This document shows, one piece after another, positions 1-18,925 of a stretch of 64,000 nt of DNA. The notes under the pieces were generated by a model, which worked only from the letters and a program-made list of their open reading frames with translations, was not told where the DNA came from and did no database searches. Both the position numbers and the translations under genes were made by a program. This DNA comes from Portunus trituberculatus. Its lineage: Eukaryota > Arthropoda > Malacostraca > Decapoda > Portunidae. The stretch is from positions 13,948,956 through 14,012,955 of the forward strand of contig NC_059278.1 in NCBI RefSeq assembly GCF_017591435.1, written 5' to 3'. Each line of letters opens with the position of its first letter. Position 1 is the first letter of the stretch.

Positions 1-662
1 TGGAGTTTTAGAATTTAAATAATATATATAATACAACGGAGTTTTTACAGCAGTGACAGTTTTCTGTGTGTCTTCATGACACACAACAGAATATAGGAAA
101 CTGTGTTAGTGTGCGTCTCTTTATTTCAGTGAAAAATTAATTACATTAGAATGAAAACTAAGATGTTGATGTGGCTCGTATGCATTAGGCCGCTTTTTGG
201 TAACACATTCCTACTGTTTGTAAATGACAATAACAATAACAACAACATGCATCCACTCTCACTTCCATGCTGATCTTTGAATTAGGGATGAAAAACTGCT
301 AGTTATTATTGAATATGTTTGTACAGTAGTACTTTTCTACTGTGAATCTGAAAATAAAACTTTTCAAATGGGATTAGCCAATGCTTTCAGAGTGTGTCTG
401 GCTCCCAATGCTTTCTTACCCGAAATTTCAATAATATCTTCAGGTTATGGCACTCTCCTCCGAATGTTTTCGACTCGAGAGTGTTTGATGAATTGTCTTT
501 ATGGGATTCGGGTAGACCAATAGCCCAAATGTTTAATGAATCAGCTGTTAATGTGTCACATTTTGACTTAACTGCTGTCTCCAATGTGAGTGCTACAAAC
601 TCAGCTTTAATGTTCATGTTGTATGTATGTGTATGCATAGACATACATTCGTTTGGTTATAG

Positions 663-664
<2 letters not shown>
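1..664. other. Non-coding, AT-rich
   Basis: I see no credible exon on either strand. A possible AATAAA polyadenylation hexamer lies near 352, but no coding sequence before it can be supported. The long open frames here run into the (TG)n tract and are not genes. Confidence 0.4.

Positions 665-743
<79 letters not shown>
665..743. repeat. (TG)n microsatellite
   Basis: About 39 uninterrupted TG units. Unlike the TG blocks at 45-62 kb, it is not followed by the TATTTACCTA LINE 3' end. Confidence 0.97.
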
Positions 744-745
<2 letters not shown>

Positions 746-1519
746 ATGGTTATGGTGACAATGTTTGATGGAGGCAATATTGAGCAGATTGAGGGTTCCT
801 GGCTCAAGGAAACTTGATGCCACTCTGGTGATAGGTACTTGCTTAGTCATTGATATAGTTGAAGAAGATATTGAATGCTATTTTATAATGTTCTTTGGTA
901 GACTTTAGGTGTTATCAAAGAAACACTGCTCAAGTTAAGGTAGGGATGGGAGACCACTCTGGAAGTAAAGATCAATACATGAACTATACATATATACATG
1001 TAATCACCTATTTAGAAAATTTGATTTTTGAGCATAGATGTATAATGGATGAACTTTTCTCAACATACCATTTTCTTTATGATAATTTTAGTGGTTAAGC
1101 TTTTTTAGCCTCAAATATTGTGTTGTGTGTGACAGATGCCTTATTCAGTGTGTGGCATGGCCAGGAAAAGGCTTGTTTCTTGCTGCATTACTCCCACTTG
1201 TTTTATACATAACAGGTGGTCAGATAATACAGCAGAGTATATTATAAAAACTTAACAAAATGGAATATCCTTTGCAGCCCATGCTATAGAGTATTTACAG
1301 TTTTTATTTATTGTTTCATGTTTAAACTTTTCACAATATACAAGAATAAAATTATTTTATACTTGTACTTTCCTCTTATTTTCATACTTTCTCATCACTT
1401 GTTCTTGGCCAGGGTTTTTTTTTTTTCTCCTTACCCTCCTGAGAAGCATTTATAGCATACAGCAACATTGCAATCCAAAGGATCTTTTGTCGTAACTGCA
1501 TTTTAATACACCAATTTAT

Positions 1520-1595
1520 TGCTAGGTTCACTTAACATCATTGCTAGGTTCACTTTCAATCATTGCTAGGTTCACCTTAAATCAGGTCGTAGCAT
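1520..1595. repeat. Short tandem repeat, unit about 20 bp
   Basis: The phrase ATTGCTAGGTTCAC occurs three times in close succession with small spacing changes. It is a minor local duplication in otherwise featureless AT-rich DNA (746-2143). Confidence 0.7.
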
Positions 1596-2142
1596 TGCAT
1601 GTATCATATCCTGCACAGACTTGCAACTTTTCATTAAATTGTTTTCATAGCATTTTGATACATGATGGTGTTTGCACAAGTTTTTACAGCCCTTACACTA
1701 CTTTAACACTTTCTTTTTATAAACGAGTTCTGTATTTACTGCAGAAACCATCATCATTTCATTGTCACATTAGAGACATAACAGCTGCTTCACAAAATGG
1801 AATAAATATGTAACTGGCTTTTCTAGCTTAAGAAGCCAAATACATCTACTGTATTATTATTCTTGCAGGTTAAAGTGTCTTCCTTAACTCATAGTAAGTA
1901 TTTGATGTAATGTGTTCTCATTGTCAATAGTGAGTTTTATCAACAAAAGCCCAGTTTATAGCATGTAATTCTGCTAAACAAAAAAAATTTAAGGTAATGT
2001 AAAGAAGTTGAGAGATGGTGGTTTAGTGGAAGCAACTCATGAGAACACTACTGTTGATGTAATAGCAGCTTTATGGGAGGATCTGAAAGTAAACCATGTA
2101 ACTAATGAGGCACTGTGAAGTGATGCATGTATATTCCAAATT

Positions 2143-2143
<1 letters not shown>

Positions 2144-2216
<73 letters not shown>
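2144..2216. repeat. (GA)n microsatellite
   Basis: About 36 GA units. The open frame across it encodes only Arg-Glu repeats and is not a gene. Confidence 0.97.
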
Positions 2217-2219
<3 letters not shown>

Positions 2220-2383
2220 GTATGATGATTGTGGTATGTAGATACTCTGGGTCTGTGGATCAAGAGAGGGAGTTGGAAAGCCTACTATATAATTTTCTTC
2301 ATTTAAATTAGAGCTGCAATTACCAGATGAACAACTGAATAAACAAAGAACTAACTCCTCATTTTTCCTTCAAAATATTTCAG

Positions 2384-2544
2384 TTATTCAAATTGATGTG
2401 GAAAAATTGTACTACAAAAACTTAAGCATTATACTATGTAAAAATCTCTTTGGAATTCACAAAGCAACCATGGAAGCATGGAAGATGACTCAGCTTGGCT
2501 CCATACATGTCCTTCCTTTGACTGGTAATGAGTGCATCCTGCAG
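2384..2544 (+). CDS. Candidate orphan internal exon, unknown product
   Basis: A 161-bp stretch begins after a pyrimidine-rich TTTCAG acceptor (ends 2383) and stops at CAG|GTATGG. After two phase bases it reads 53 codons without a stop, including KATMEAWKMTQLGSIHVLPL. The amino acids look protein-like rather than low-complexity, but I do not recognise the family. No partner exon in a matching phase is visible nearby, so it could be an exon of an upstream gene or a chance open frame in a short window. The rest of 2217-3665 shows nothing else I can support. Confidence 0.25.
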
Positions 2545-3679
2545 GTATGGGAGACTCATTGGTTGGTTTAAAAAAAAAAAAAAATTTTCATTTATTGTAA
2601 ACCCTGAGTATCATTTAGTTAGATTTTAATGGCAATTGCAGCTTTAGTTTTTAAGAGTATCTATTTATTATGGTGATATATATTTATACAGGCAGTGACA
2701 ATCAATGTTATAATCGTGTTGGAACATTTCTGGATTAAGTTTTCAAATTTTTCTTGTTTAATAGATAATTGTTTACAGAAAAGGGGACAACACTGTTTTA
2801 CGATTTTTATGCCATCAGAAATGTGCCTTGCCTCTTCCTGTTTAAGTGAAGAATTTTAAACTATTCCATTTATATATGCTTAATTGGATATATTAATTCT
2901 ACATATGTGAATGTTTTTTGTGCAGTTCTTGGGTTATGGCAGCTGTTCATGTTTATGTAAGCTTTTATACACCAAATGTTAACATTTCATTAACATGAGA
3001 AAATATACAATGTATATAGTTGGGCCACTGAATTATATGAATTTAAACCTGGACTTTCTTTCACTATCCTTTTTTTTCATGGTCTCATTGGTGTGATGGA
3101 TACAGTCAGGTACACAAACTATCATGGTTGCCAGATGACTTTCCAAATGGCAACCGAGGGAAACTACCTCTGCTAAAGAAGCATTTTTTGTAGGTATATG
3201 AATATCTGTGTAAATATGCAGTTTGTTAACATGACCAAGAAATTTGTCTTGAAAATTAATTCAGTTTTATCTAAAGGTAAAGTAGTTCCATTTTTTAATG
3301 ATAAGTCACAGTAAAGAGGTTGATGTAATATAAGAACCAGAATTAAATTTACCCGACATTCTCTATGAAAACACTTTGTGAAGCAATGTGTATATACCTG
3401 ATTACATAGATAGCTGTGGGAAAGTAAGCTTGATAACCATGTCCTTTTCAAACCAGTCATCATAAATGTTCCTAACATATAAGTACTGCCTGTATACCAA
3501 ACTTTCTCTCTTAAAATACTAAAAAGAATTGTATTTTTTAACAGAAAGTAAACAGATCACACAGGAAAGCAGTAGAATGCCTGACTTTTAATATCTCAAT
3601 AATTTCTGATTGGACAAAGCAAACTTAATACTATTGTTAAATGTCTTAAAAACTATATTCCTCTATCAATCAACTGAAC

Positions 3680-4430
3680 AATAACCTTCCAAGCAACTAT
3701 CTCATCTTCTTCAATGACCCTCATCTGTCACCCTCTTCTACAATGAATATCCTCAATCTTTCCTTTACTTACAGTCTAAACTTTCAGCTTCACATATCTT
3801 CTCTAGCTAAAAACAGCTTGTAACTATGGAGTTAGGCATTCAGAGTTGTCTCTGCCAGTTCTTCTCTTCCCTGCAACTACTAACTCTTTACAAGTGCCTT
3901 ATCTGCCAATGTATGGAGTGTTCTTTACATGTACTGGGACTTCCACTCATGATTTCTAGACAGGATGATATCAATAGCTTCTCATCTTCCCAATTCCTCT
4001 CCTCTAACTGTCTTCAGCCTCTTTCTCAGTGCCACAATGTTATATCTTGCCATCCTCCACTCCTATTTTCATGCCATCTGCTCTTCTGATTTTTCTAACT
4101 GCATGCCTCCCCTCTTCCTGTGGCCTCACTGCACAAAAACCTTATTCTTTCTCTCGATCAGCCCTATTCTGTCTACCAATCTAATGCAAGAGTTATCTAG
4201 TATTCCTATTCATTCATCCCTTCCTCTGGTAAACTCCGTAACTCCCTGCCTTCTTCTGTTTTTCCATCTTCCCATAACTTAAACTCTTCCAAGAGGGAGG
4301 TTTCAAGACTTTTATTCACTAGTTTTGACAAACTTTGTATGCTGTTTGGGGGACCAACATCTCAGTGGGCCTTTTTTTATTGAACCTTTTGTTTACCATG
4401 GTTGGTTCCCCTCCTACATAAACAACTGCC
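3680..4430 (+). mobile_element. 5'-truncated jockey-like LINE, 3' fragment (family J1)
   Basis: Plus-strand relic of the same LINE family as the copies at 7.6-11.1 kb and 33.6-37 kb. It matches the C-terminal end of their reverse-transcriptase ORF (the region whose intact copy reads MKLGVLRRLRQFFSPLQLLT and FYRYFHG), but frameshifts break it. The 3' end has the family signature CATCTCAGTGGGCC, then a T run and TACATAAA. It is typical 5' truncation; no target duplication is obvious. Confidence 0.7.
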
Positions 4431-4439
4431 AAGCTTCAT

Positions 4440-5499
4440 TTATTTCCTTCTACTTGAGGTAAGTGGGAAATAAACAGGTTGTGCCTACAGATGTTTCTTT
4501 TCCCATTAGCGATGCCTACAAATAGGCCAAGGTCATTCTCAAGGGAAATTAAGGAGCATAGCCAAGATAAAACACCACCATGAAATTGCAGTAATACTTG
4601 TACAAAGAATGGACTACCACTTCCCTCTCTCAATTCTTTTCAGTTGCCTTTGTGGAACAAGCAGATAATACCAAGGCAGTAGGTGAATACAATTGTTATT
4701 CTGGCTACAAAACATGACCATATACAAATTCATAAAACAATGTTATCTGCATCTCATGCTTATCAGCACACCTTGAATTTATCAGTCCATGGCAAACAAC
4801 ATACATAAGTAGTCTACAAGACATTCATGCACCATAAAAACACATCACTACCAACCAGCAGCCAGCATGGTAAGGGGAAAAGACAGAGAAGCTAATTTGA
4901 CATTCTTGATAAAAAATGTAGTCATCACCACACTTAATATTCTAACCTACGACATATTGTGCACATAACATTGGCATACACTAATGACCTCACATCACTG
5001 CAAATACCAAAATTACACAATAACTCAATTCAAGAATCAACGGAATGTCTAACAGGTCTTATGAAGTTTAATTTTTGCCCATCTATCAGCCATTTTTTTT
5101 TCTAATGTATACATTCTCAGCATCCACTTGCTGAATACCCAGTGTAGAAACTGGTCCCAACATTTCTTTCTTCAGTACATAGAGACAGGAGCATTAATCA
5201 ATTACTGAGTGAGGATGGCTGATGAGGTAGTGCCAATCACCTGCATTGTACTACACCGCTTCCACCATTCAAATCAGCTGATGGATCCTGTCTTTTCTTT
5301 GCATTATGTTGCAAGAAGGCACACCTTTGTAGTGTGTACAATAGCAGCGAACAGCAAGGAACATAATAATTTCACTCACCCTCTTCAGATATATTGTGCA
5401 CATAACATTGGCATGAATATAGCATAAACTGACCACATTTCCTTTAAGGTTCCAACCAGAATCTACCAAGTTATGCAATAACAATTCTTTTCTTTCCAG
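4440..5499. other. Upstream region of cathepsin C; first exon not located
   Basis: The first coding exon of the gene below, with the start codon and the first few signal-peptide residues, should lie in or before this stretch. I could not identify it with confidence. A 24-bp phrase beginning ATATTGTGCACATAAC is repeated at 4954-4977 and 5391-5414. Confidence 0.35.
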
Positions 5500-12200
<6,701 letters not shown>

Positions 12201-12227
12201 AATTCTTAAGATGCCAAAAATGAACTA

Positions 12228-12250
12228 ATTAAACCACAAAAACTATTAAA
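12228..12250 (+). promoter_or_regulatory. Possible CTSC polyadenylation signals
   Basis: Two ATTAAA hexamers (12228-12233 and 12245-12250) lie 28 and 45 bases after the cathepsin C stop codon. ATTAAA is the commonest variant of AATAAA. The actual cleavage site cannot be seen. Confidence 0.35.
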
Positions 12251-14160
12251 GACATTTACCTAGAAAGCATGTCTTAATACCCAACTAACATCCTGAGATC
12301 AGGATAAATTCATGGAGATTGGCTAAAACAAATCACAGAATTGTAAATTTAGCTCAATAGAATGCTTATATATATGTACTATGTATGTTTGTATGTAGTA
12401 TGAATGTATGTGTAACATAGGTATTTTTGAACTTTGTAGGGGTGGTTTCTTGGATTCACAGGTTTCCACTTTTTATGGGAGGCTTTGAAACAACTTCTGC
12501 AAATTATGGGGGAATATACAGAGTGTAACACAAATTTCTATGGAGATAAAAGTACATATTATTCTAAGTAGCTGATGTTCTTATACATATGTTTTTTGAG
12601 GCCTTGTTCAGCCATAGGATGAAATGTGAATGTGGCTAAGCAACAATGGACAATCTATTCTTGGCGAAACACAATGATGCAGGATGTTCAATGGTAAAAT
12701 TGTGAGTTACTCAGTCATTTTCATATGTCTTGGGGTTTTACAATATCCCAGAATGACACGATTATTATCGACCAACAGGCAATTTACTGCTAAACATTAC
12801 AAAATGATAGCATGGCTTGCTACGCGAGGCTTTGCGTTTGCGGTTTTTACTCTTAATCACAGCACTGCCACCAACCAGACCCAACATGATTGCCTCAGGT
12901 CTTTCCACGCTCTAACACAATTCATCAAACGTTTTGTATATTTGAATGACTGTACTTCATTTACACTTATTTAATGTGCAGAGCCTTACCTAAGTGTGCA
13001 GCAATGTTCACCAAACATTTTGCATTCTTTTTCTAGTGAAGACTTCCATTTCCCAAAAAAGCTCCAGACATGAAGCTGAAGACCATCGACCATAGTGAGG
13101 AGGCAAACTCCATTTTTCAGATCCTTTGTTTGACAGTTATTTTGTTTTGTATTTTATTGCTTTCATTCACTTCCATAATATGATTTTACATAGTTTATCC
13201 AAATGGGATATATATAAACATATGCATATTATATATATTATTAGTGTGGAAAAATTCATTATTGAGCAAAAGTAATAGATATGTATGCTCTTTTTTCAAT
13301 TAACCTGAAGCTCACTCTATGATGGATCACTATATAATTGGATTTTCAGGACTAACATAATTGTAAAGTGGAAGCGAGGTGTTTATAACAAAATAGACAC
13401 CATTACTTAATCAAGATTAAGCAACAGAGACAACACTGAAAAAAACTGTCCTGATTTGAAAAAATAATAATAATAATGTTACTGTATACAGCTGATTATG
13501 ACAATACTGAATAATTACCTGACAGAGTGACCTAATCAACATTACTGGTAACCACAGGTGTTATATTAATTGGAGTGTCTCATCTGTGAATAGAAGGTAA
13601 TAAGTGGGTCAAGGAGGAGAAGGAGGGGGAATTATATATCTACCTTATAAAATAGTGAGATGGACAAGCAGGTAAGCAGGCAGGTGGTGGGGTGAACACA
13701 AGATAAAAGAGATCTAACCACAGCTTCATGAGTCATGACACATCTATTCTCCCCCCAATGCAACCGAGTCTCCCACACATCTACAAGACCAAAATGACTT
13801 TGGTGATTTCTACAATTCACCTGAAAGAAAAACTAATTACGATCACAATTATATGAAGATGCTTCACAAATTAACTAAAAAAAAATTGTTCTGAATTACT
13901 CATCTTGATCATATTTATGTGTTACAGGTGTTCATGTGAATGTTAAGTTGTGCAAGGCGACAGGACATCTTTAGGTGGTAAAGTATTACAGCAGTAAAGG
14001 TTAACAGGGCTGCCAGCTGGGAGTGGTGGACAGACAGAGGCATTGGCACTTTAGCACATATAAGTAATACTGATGTACCGATGTATTCCACTGGGAATAT
14101 TACAGGCACATCTACAATACACACAGATTCTAAATATGGCATAAAACATTAACCAACCGT
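12251..14160. other. Intergenic, no supported gene
   Basis: AT-rich sequence with no exon I can defend. The open frame at 12684-12974 has no recognisable domain. Confidence 0.45.
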
Positions 14161-14271
14161 AACAATATGCATCGTCACTCAGAGCGCCGCTGCCGCAGCC
14201 ACAATCAACAGTAATAAGATTCGTACTTCCACTCAAAAGCTGAAGATGAAATTCTGCAGCCGAAGCCCAAA

Positions 14272-14724
14272 GGCCGGGAGCACACGAGCCACTCTGCAGC
14301 GCCACGGCGAAGCACCACGGCGTAGCGGGGATGTGGTTTCCTATAGGTTTCCATTGTTTTGTGGCTTTCCCGCGCACACGAGCGTCTGTGGTCAGCGGAT
14401 GTGGCGGGCTGTCGCTGATCCCCGCCACGGCATGGCGCGTTTTGACCACAAAGACCCGCGCACACGAGCCACGCCACAAAGCCACATGCTGCCACTGTCA
14501 GTCAGTCTGCACTTGCTTGAGGACCGAGTGACATGTTTTTTTTTATCTGCTACCATGAATACACTCGACGTTGATCACTTTATAATAGAAATTGAAGATA
14601 GACCAGCATTATTATGGGACGTACGCTGTGGTCTCGAAGGGGACGGGGCGTGGCGCAGAAAACGCGCCACGGCGAAGCGCCACGCCGTGGCGACCACAGA
14701 GTGGCTCGTGCGTCGCCACTGGCC
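14272..14724. mobile_element. TIR element (PIF/Harbinger-like) carrying a MADF-type ORF start
   Basis: GC-rich island in AT-rich DNA. The ends are inverted: GGCCGGGAGCACACGAGCCA on the left and the complement of GGCCAGTGGCGACGCACGAG on the right, both continuing into CCACTCTG. Inside, an ATG at 14555 starts a frame reading MNTLDVDHFIIEIEDRPALL, which resembles the start of a MADF DNA-binding domain. It then runs straight into the right TIR. PIF/Harbinger elements commonly encode a second, Myb/MADF-type protein, so this looks like an internally deleted copy. No clear target duplication was seen. Confidence 0.55.
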
Positions 14725-14769
14725 ACCAGACGTACACATTGACAGTTCCTACATGAACACTTGAACATA

Positions 14770-15060
14770 CCTACCTATTTTCACCTATCATCTCCATCCA
14801 CATACGTGTCTGATTTTGTTTTAAAGTTCCCTGTTGACTAAGTACTAACGATCTCCTTACTGAGTCCGTTCCATTCATCAATCACTCTATTAAAGAACCA
14901 TATGGTCCTACCCATTTCTTTCCCAAACCTAAATTTTTCAAGCTTGTTAATCTATTATTTCTCGTTCTATCCTGGCTATTAATCCTTAAAACTTTGCTTA
15001 TATTCCCTTTACTTTAATCGCTATCCTAGAGGCTATTCGTTTACGTTATCCTTGGATCGG
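14770..15060 (-). mobile_element. LINE 3'-end relic
   Basis: Read on the minus strand, this stretch resembles the C-terminal end of CR1-like LINE ORFs (words like NNRL, FNRVIDEWNGL and SFKTKSDTY in broken frames). It is short, frameshifted and without a clear tail. Confidence 0.35.
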
Positions 15061-15327
15061 GTCTACGGAATTTTCGGAGTGCCCGTATCGAAGAAGGTTT
15101 GTCTATTCATCTTCGATAATTTGATGTATAGCATAACTAGTACATGCAGCTGCTTACAGGATGCACTTCATCTTACATTATAACCATTAGCAGTTCTAGT
15201 GGGACATCGTAAATCCATCACTATAGCAGGTCCTTCACCGTTGTAGTACTTGATATTAGGGCCTTTTATTAGACAATTTATATGCTAGGTAACCAACGAA
15301 GCCACATAATCGAAAGACAACTGCTAG

Positions 15328-15328
<1 letters not shown>

Positions 15329-15360
<32 letters not shown>
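15329..15360. repeat. (TG)n microsatellite
   Basis: About 16 TG units, in a non-coding stretch (15061-15840) where I see no gene. Confidence 0.95.
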
Positions 15361-15361
<1 letters not shown>

Positions 15362-15847
15362 CGACGCGACTTGCCGACTCTGCCGAGTAGTCAAAGATAA
15401 CCATTTTCTTGGCTGCCGTCATCACTGTCAGGGAAAAAGAAAGGCTACGCATAGTTTGAGTTTATTATTTCTCATTGATTCATCTTATTTGAATAATCTC
15501 AACCCCACTCATCATTAAGTACAAAAGCCACAGTAGGAAGTTCCGTAACTGTCTTAGAAAAATAAATTACAAAAATGTCGTACGCGTCAGAAGCCTGCAT
15601 GTCAAGAAATCTCGTGATACTGAACACCTTACAATACACATCATATCCAATACATGAATCAGCGTTAGAACTAAATCACAACAGTATCAACTGATCAAGT
15701 GACACAGATCCTTCCCTTTGGCCCGCATTCATATTCAGTCTATTAACTGTAATTACTGTAATAAACAAACATCAACGTAAAGAAGGATACAGATGTCCAG
15801 CATCGTACATTTTTTTTTTTCTTAGTTAATTATATGTTTTTATCATT

Positions 15848-17067
15848 CTAAAAGAACTTCTTGTGGACAATTGAGGGTCCACATTCGTCGTACTCTTGTT
15901 TAGTGATCAACATCTGCTTGAAGGTGGAAAGTGAGGCCAGGATGGACCCCCCGATCCAGACTGAATATCCGCGTTCTGGCGGTGCAATGATCTTAATTTG
16001 CATAGATGACGGCGCTAGTGTAGTGATTTCCTTCTCCATTCTCTCAGCAAAGCCAGGACAAGTGGTGTTGCCTCCAGATAACACGATTTTGGCGTAGAGG
16101 TTCTTACGGATGTCCATGTCACACTTCATGATGGAGTTGTATAAGGTTTCTTGTATACCAACTTTTTCCAAATCCATGAAGGAAGGGTGGAAGAGAGCCT
16201 CGGGACAGCGGAACCTCTCGTTGCCGATGGTGATGACCTGGCCGTCAGGAAGCTCGTAAGTCTTCTCCAGAGGGGTAGACTGCTCTGATCTGGCCATTTC
16301 CTCTTCGAAGTTAAGGGCAACGTAGCACAGCTTCTCCTTGATGTCACGCACAATGTCCCGGTCTGAAGTGGTAGCAAAAGGGTAACCTCTCTCTGTCAGA
16401 ATGGTTAGCAGGTAGTCAGTGAGATAAAGACCAGCCATGTCTAGGCGCTGGATGGCATTCCGAACAGGAAAACCCTCATAAATGGGAACGGTGTGTGTAA
16501 CGCCGTCACCAGAGTCAAGTGCCACGCCAGTGGTGAGGCCTGCTGCGTAAAGGGACAGCACGGCTGGAATACAGGCGTTCAAGCCGGGAACATTAAACAT
16601 TTCGAACATGATCTGGGCCATCTTCTCGCGGTTGGATTTGGGATTACCAGGGGCCTCCGTCAGCAGGACTGGGTGCTCCTCTGGGACCACACGGAGCTCA
16701 TTGTAGAAAGTGTGGTGCCAGATCTTCTCCATGTCGTCCCAGTTGGTGACAATACCGTGCTCGATGGGGTGTTTCAGGATGAGGTTGCCTTGCTTGCTCC
16801 GCGCCTTCTCACCCACGTATGCATCTCCCTGATCCATGACCGTCACCAAGGTATGGCATTATTTTGTGGAAAACACATAATTGCGCATACTCAGTAAAAA
16901 TTCATTCCATTATCAAGTATTACTGGTCAAGTGTATCTTACCTTCAAGCGGCAATTACCGACAATAGTGGGGAAGATGGCGTGGGGGGTGTCGTCCCCGG
17001 AGAAACCTGTTTTGCTCAAGTGGGAACCATTGTCCATCACCAAGGCTGCCTTATTTTCGTCACTCAT
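15848..17067 (-). CDS. Divergent actin with abnormal intron 1 acceptor
   Basis: Exon 1 is 16942-17067: ATG, then 42 codons reading MSDENKAALVMDNGSHLSKT, ending AAG|GTAAGA. Its length and donor position match the first coding exon of the two actins at 20 and 27 kb. Exon 2 is an uninterrupted actin body ending in IVHKKFF. It differs from muscle actins at many otherwise conserved sites (for example GFPVRNAIQRLDMAGLYLTD where [20 protein letters not shown] is usual) but has no frameshift. There is no AG at the expected boundary. The first usable in-frame acceptor is CAG before 16828, which would skip eight residues of the DNase-I-binding loop and give 368 residues instead of 376. It is either a specialised or decaying paralog, or the boundary holds a sequence error. 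Confidence 0.8.
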
Positions 17068-17227
17068 GTTGGTGGTGTGCTGTGAAAATCGGTGACTTAC
17101 TGTGTTTGCGGCAACAGCCAGAAAGACAAATCTCACTCTTAAATCAAAAGAAGAGTTAATAAATGTTGAGCATTGTCAGGATACAACTTCCTATGCACGT
17201 ATGTAAAAACGATGGCTACTTTCTTAC

Positions 17228-17300
17228 CTTAGTAAAATACCGGTGAAGGTGTTAGAGCTGGTGTCTGAGAGCAAGGATTGTGGCGTTTACTGTACTCCCA
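17228..17300 (-). promoter_or_regulatory. Possible 5'UTR exon and donor of the divergent actin
   Basis: On the minus strand TACTAAG|GTAAGAAAG is a strong donor, and a TTTTCACAG acceptor lies 9 bases before the ATG. A 5'UTR intron of about 150 bp is therefore plausible. The start of transcription cannot be placed. Confidence 0.3.
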
Positions 17301-18348
17301 CCTACAACGTTTTCCCGCTCCTGTCTTATCACTCACCGCCTTATCTCCGTGCAAGTAGTGGGCGATACCGGAAAAAAAAAGTCATCGCGACTCTGCTGAT
17401 TAAAACTCTCCTATGTACGCAACTGACACCCCTAGCGGAAATTGGTACAGTACCCGAAACAAGACACACACACACAAAATTACAGTCACAAGCATTCCCT
17501 CACATCTCCGAAAAGAAAACCATTTCCCCAAACCCTACACGATTATGAACTGGAATTCTGCGTATCAGGCCCTGGCAACAGAACCGCCTCAACTCCTGCG
17601 ACATGAAAGCTTCCATCATCATTGCATCTGACCTGATGAGTTGATTGAAGTAGATGGTAAAGTGACTGCATGCGAATGTGAGGCGAATGTTGATATGCAG
17701 TAATTACATCAATAAAAGAGAAAAATCAGATGTGTTATCCTGAGTGATGGCGTTCATTGTCTCTTCTGTTGCCAGCGTGTGAATTCCTCAAGCAAAAGTT
17801 AGCCATGTTCTGGGAACAATTATCCAACCCAAAGCTGTTAATTTTCTTTTTATTCACTTACTTATGCTATTATTTACTTTTATGAAAGGAACCTTGACTT
17901 TCACATCCCATTACATAATTTAACCAATACTGCTGCTGCTGCTGCTATTGCTTCGGACGCTTCGACATCTCGGACATTTGATGAGGATTGTTCTTGGGTT
18001 CACATTGAGAGCACTAGTCAAGCTACATTGTGAATTACCATTGTGAATAGAAAAGTAAGTTCCTCTAATGAAGCCAACACATAATTTACTATTACCGTAC
18101 ATTTTTCCCTCTACGGTCACATGGTCTCAACCACCCAGTGAAGGCAGATTGATTAACGATTTATTAACTTATCACTGACGTTGATAATTACGGAATGGAA
18201 GAAAAAGCTGATTATCAATGTAGTTTCCTGGACGAGGTTTCTTATTAAGCATTGACGGTACCCTGAGCAAGCAGCCACCAGCGGTATGCCCCACCTACTG
18301 CATGCGTCGCTCTCAAGTTTCATTATCTCTATTAGCAGCAGATTAATG

Positions 18349-18380
<32 letters not shown>

Positions 18381-18563
18381 GCTTGAGCTTGGACCACGGG
18401 AAGGGTAATAGTGGGTGGACATCATTCCCTTGGATCTACGAAAAGAAAGGAAGAAACAAAACCTACAAGACGCTTTCCTGTTATTTATAAAGGATCACCG
18501 TAACAAAGGAATCTTGATTAGATCTTAGGATTTTTTTACTATTTATTTGTATGAAACCTTCCT

Positions 18564-18621
<58 letters not shown>

Positions 18622-18925
18622 TCTGCCAGGCAATCACCATTCCTGAGGCGCGACAGAGCTATGGTTTCTTTTTCCATTCCCTCCCTCAAACTCGCGACTG
18701 CTGCTGGCTTAGGTTCCTTTACTATATTTCTTGATATTTATATTTTTGAGCAATTTTTCAATCCTAAAAACAAGAGTAAGAACTGCAAAGACAACTTTGG
18801 AAAACATAATGACAAAGCTTAATTAAACAACATATATTTCTTATCATATCAATAAATTACATTCAACAAAAACAGAAAACAGCACAGGTACATTCATTAC
18901 AATACTCATATCGTCAGTCATTTGT
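17300..18925. other. Intergenic with microsatellites
   Basis: Contains (CA)n near 18355-18380, (GA)n near 18569-18619 and a short CTG run near 17930. No gene is supported; open frames here cross the repeats. Confidence 0.5.

Noticed and set aside
2008..2118. Second candidate exon ending in a stop (words like LVEATHENTTVDVIAALWED)
   Set aside because: It reads well for about 35 codons, but the acceptor lacks a pyrimidine tract and the phase of its possible donor does not fit the candidate exon at 2384.
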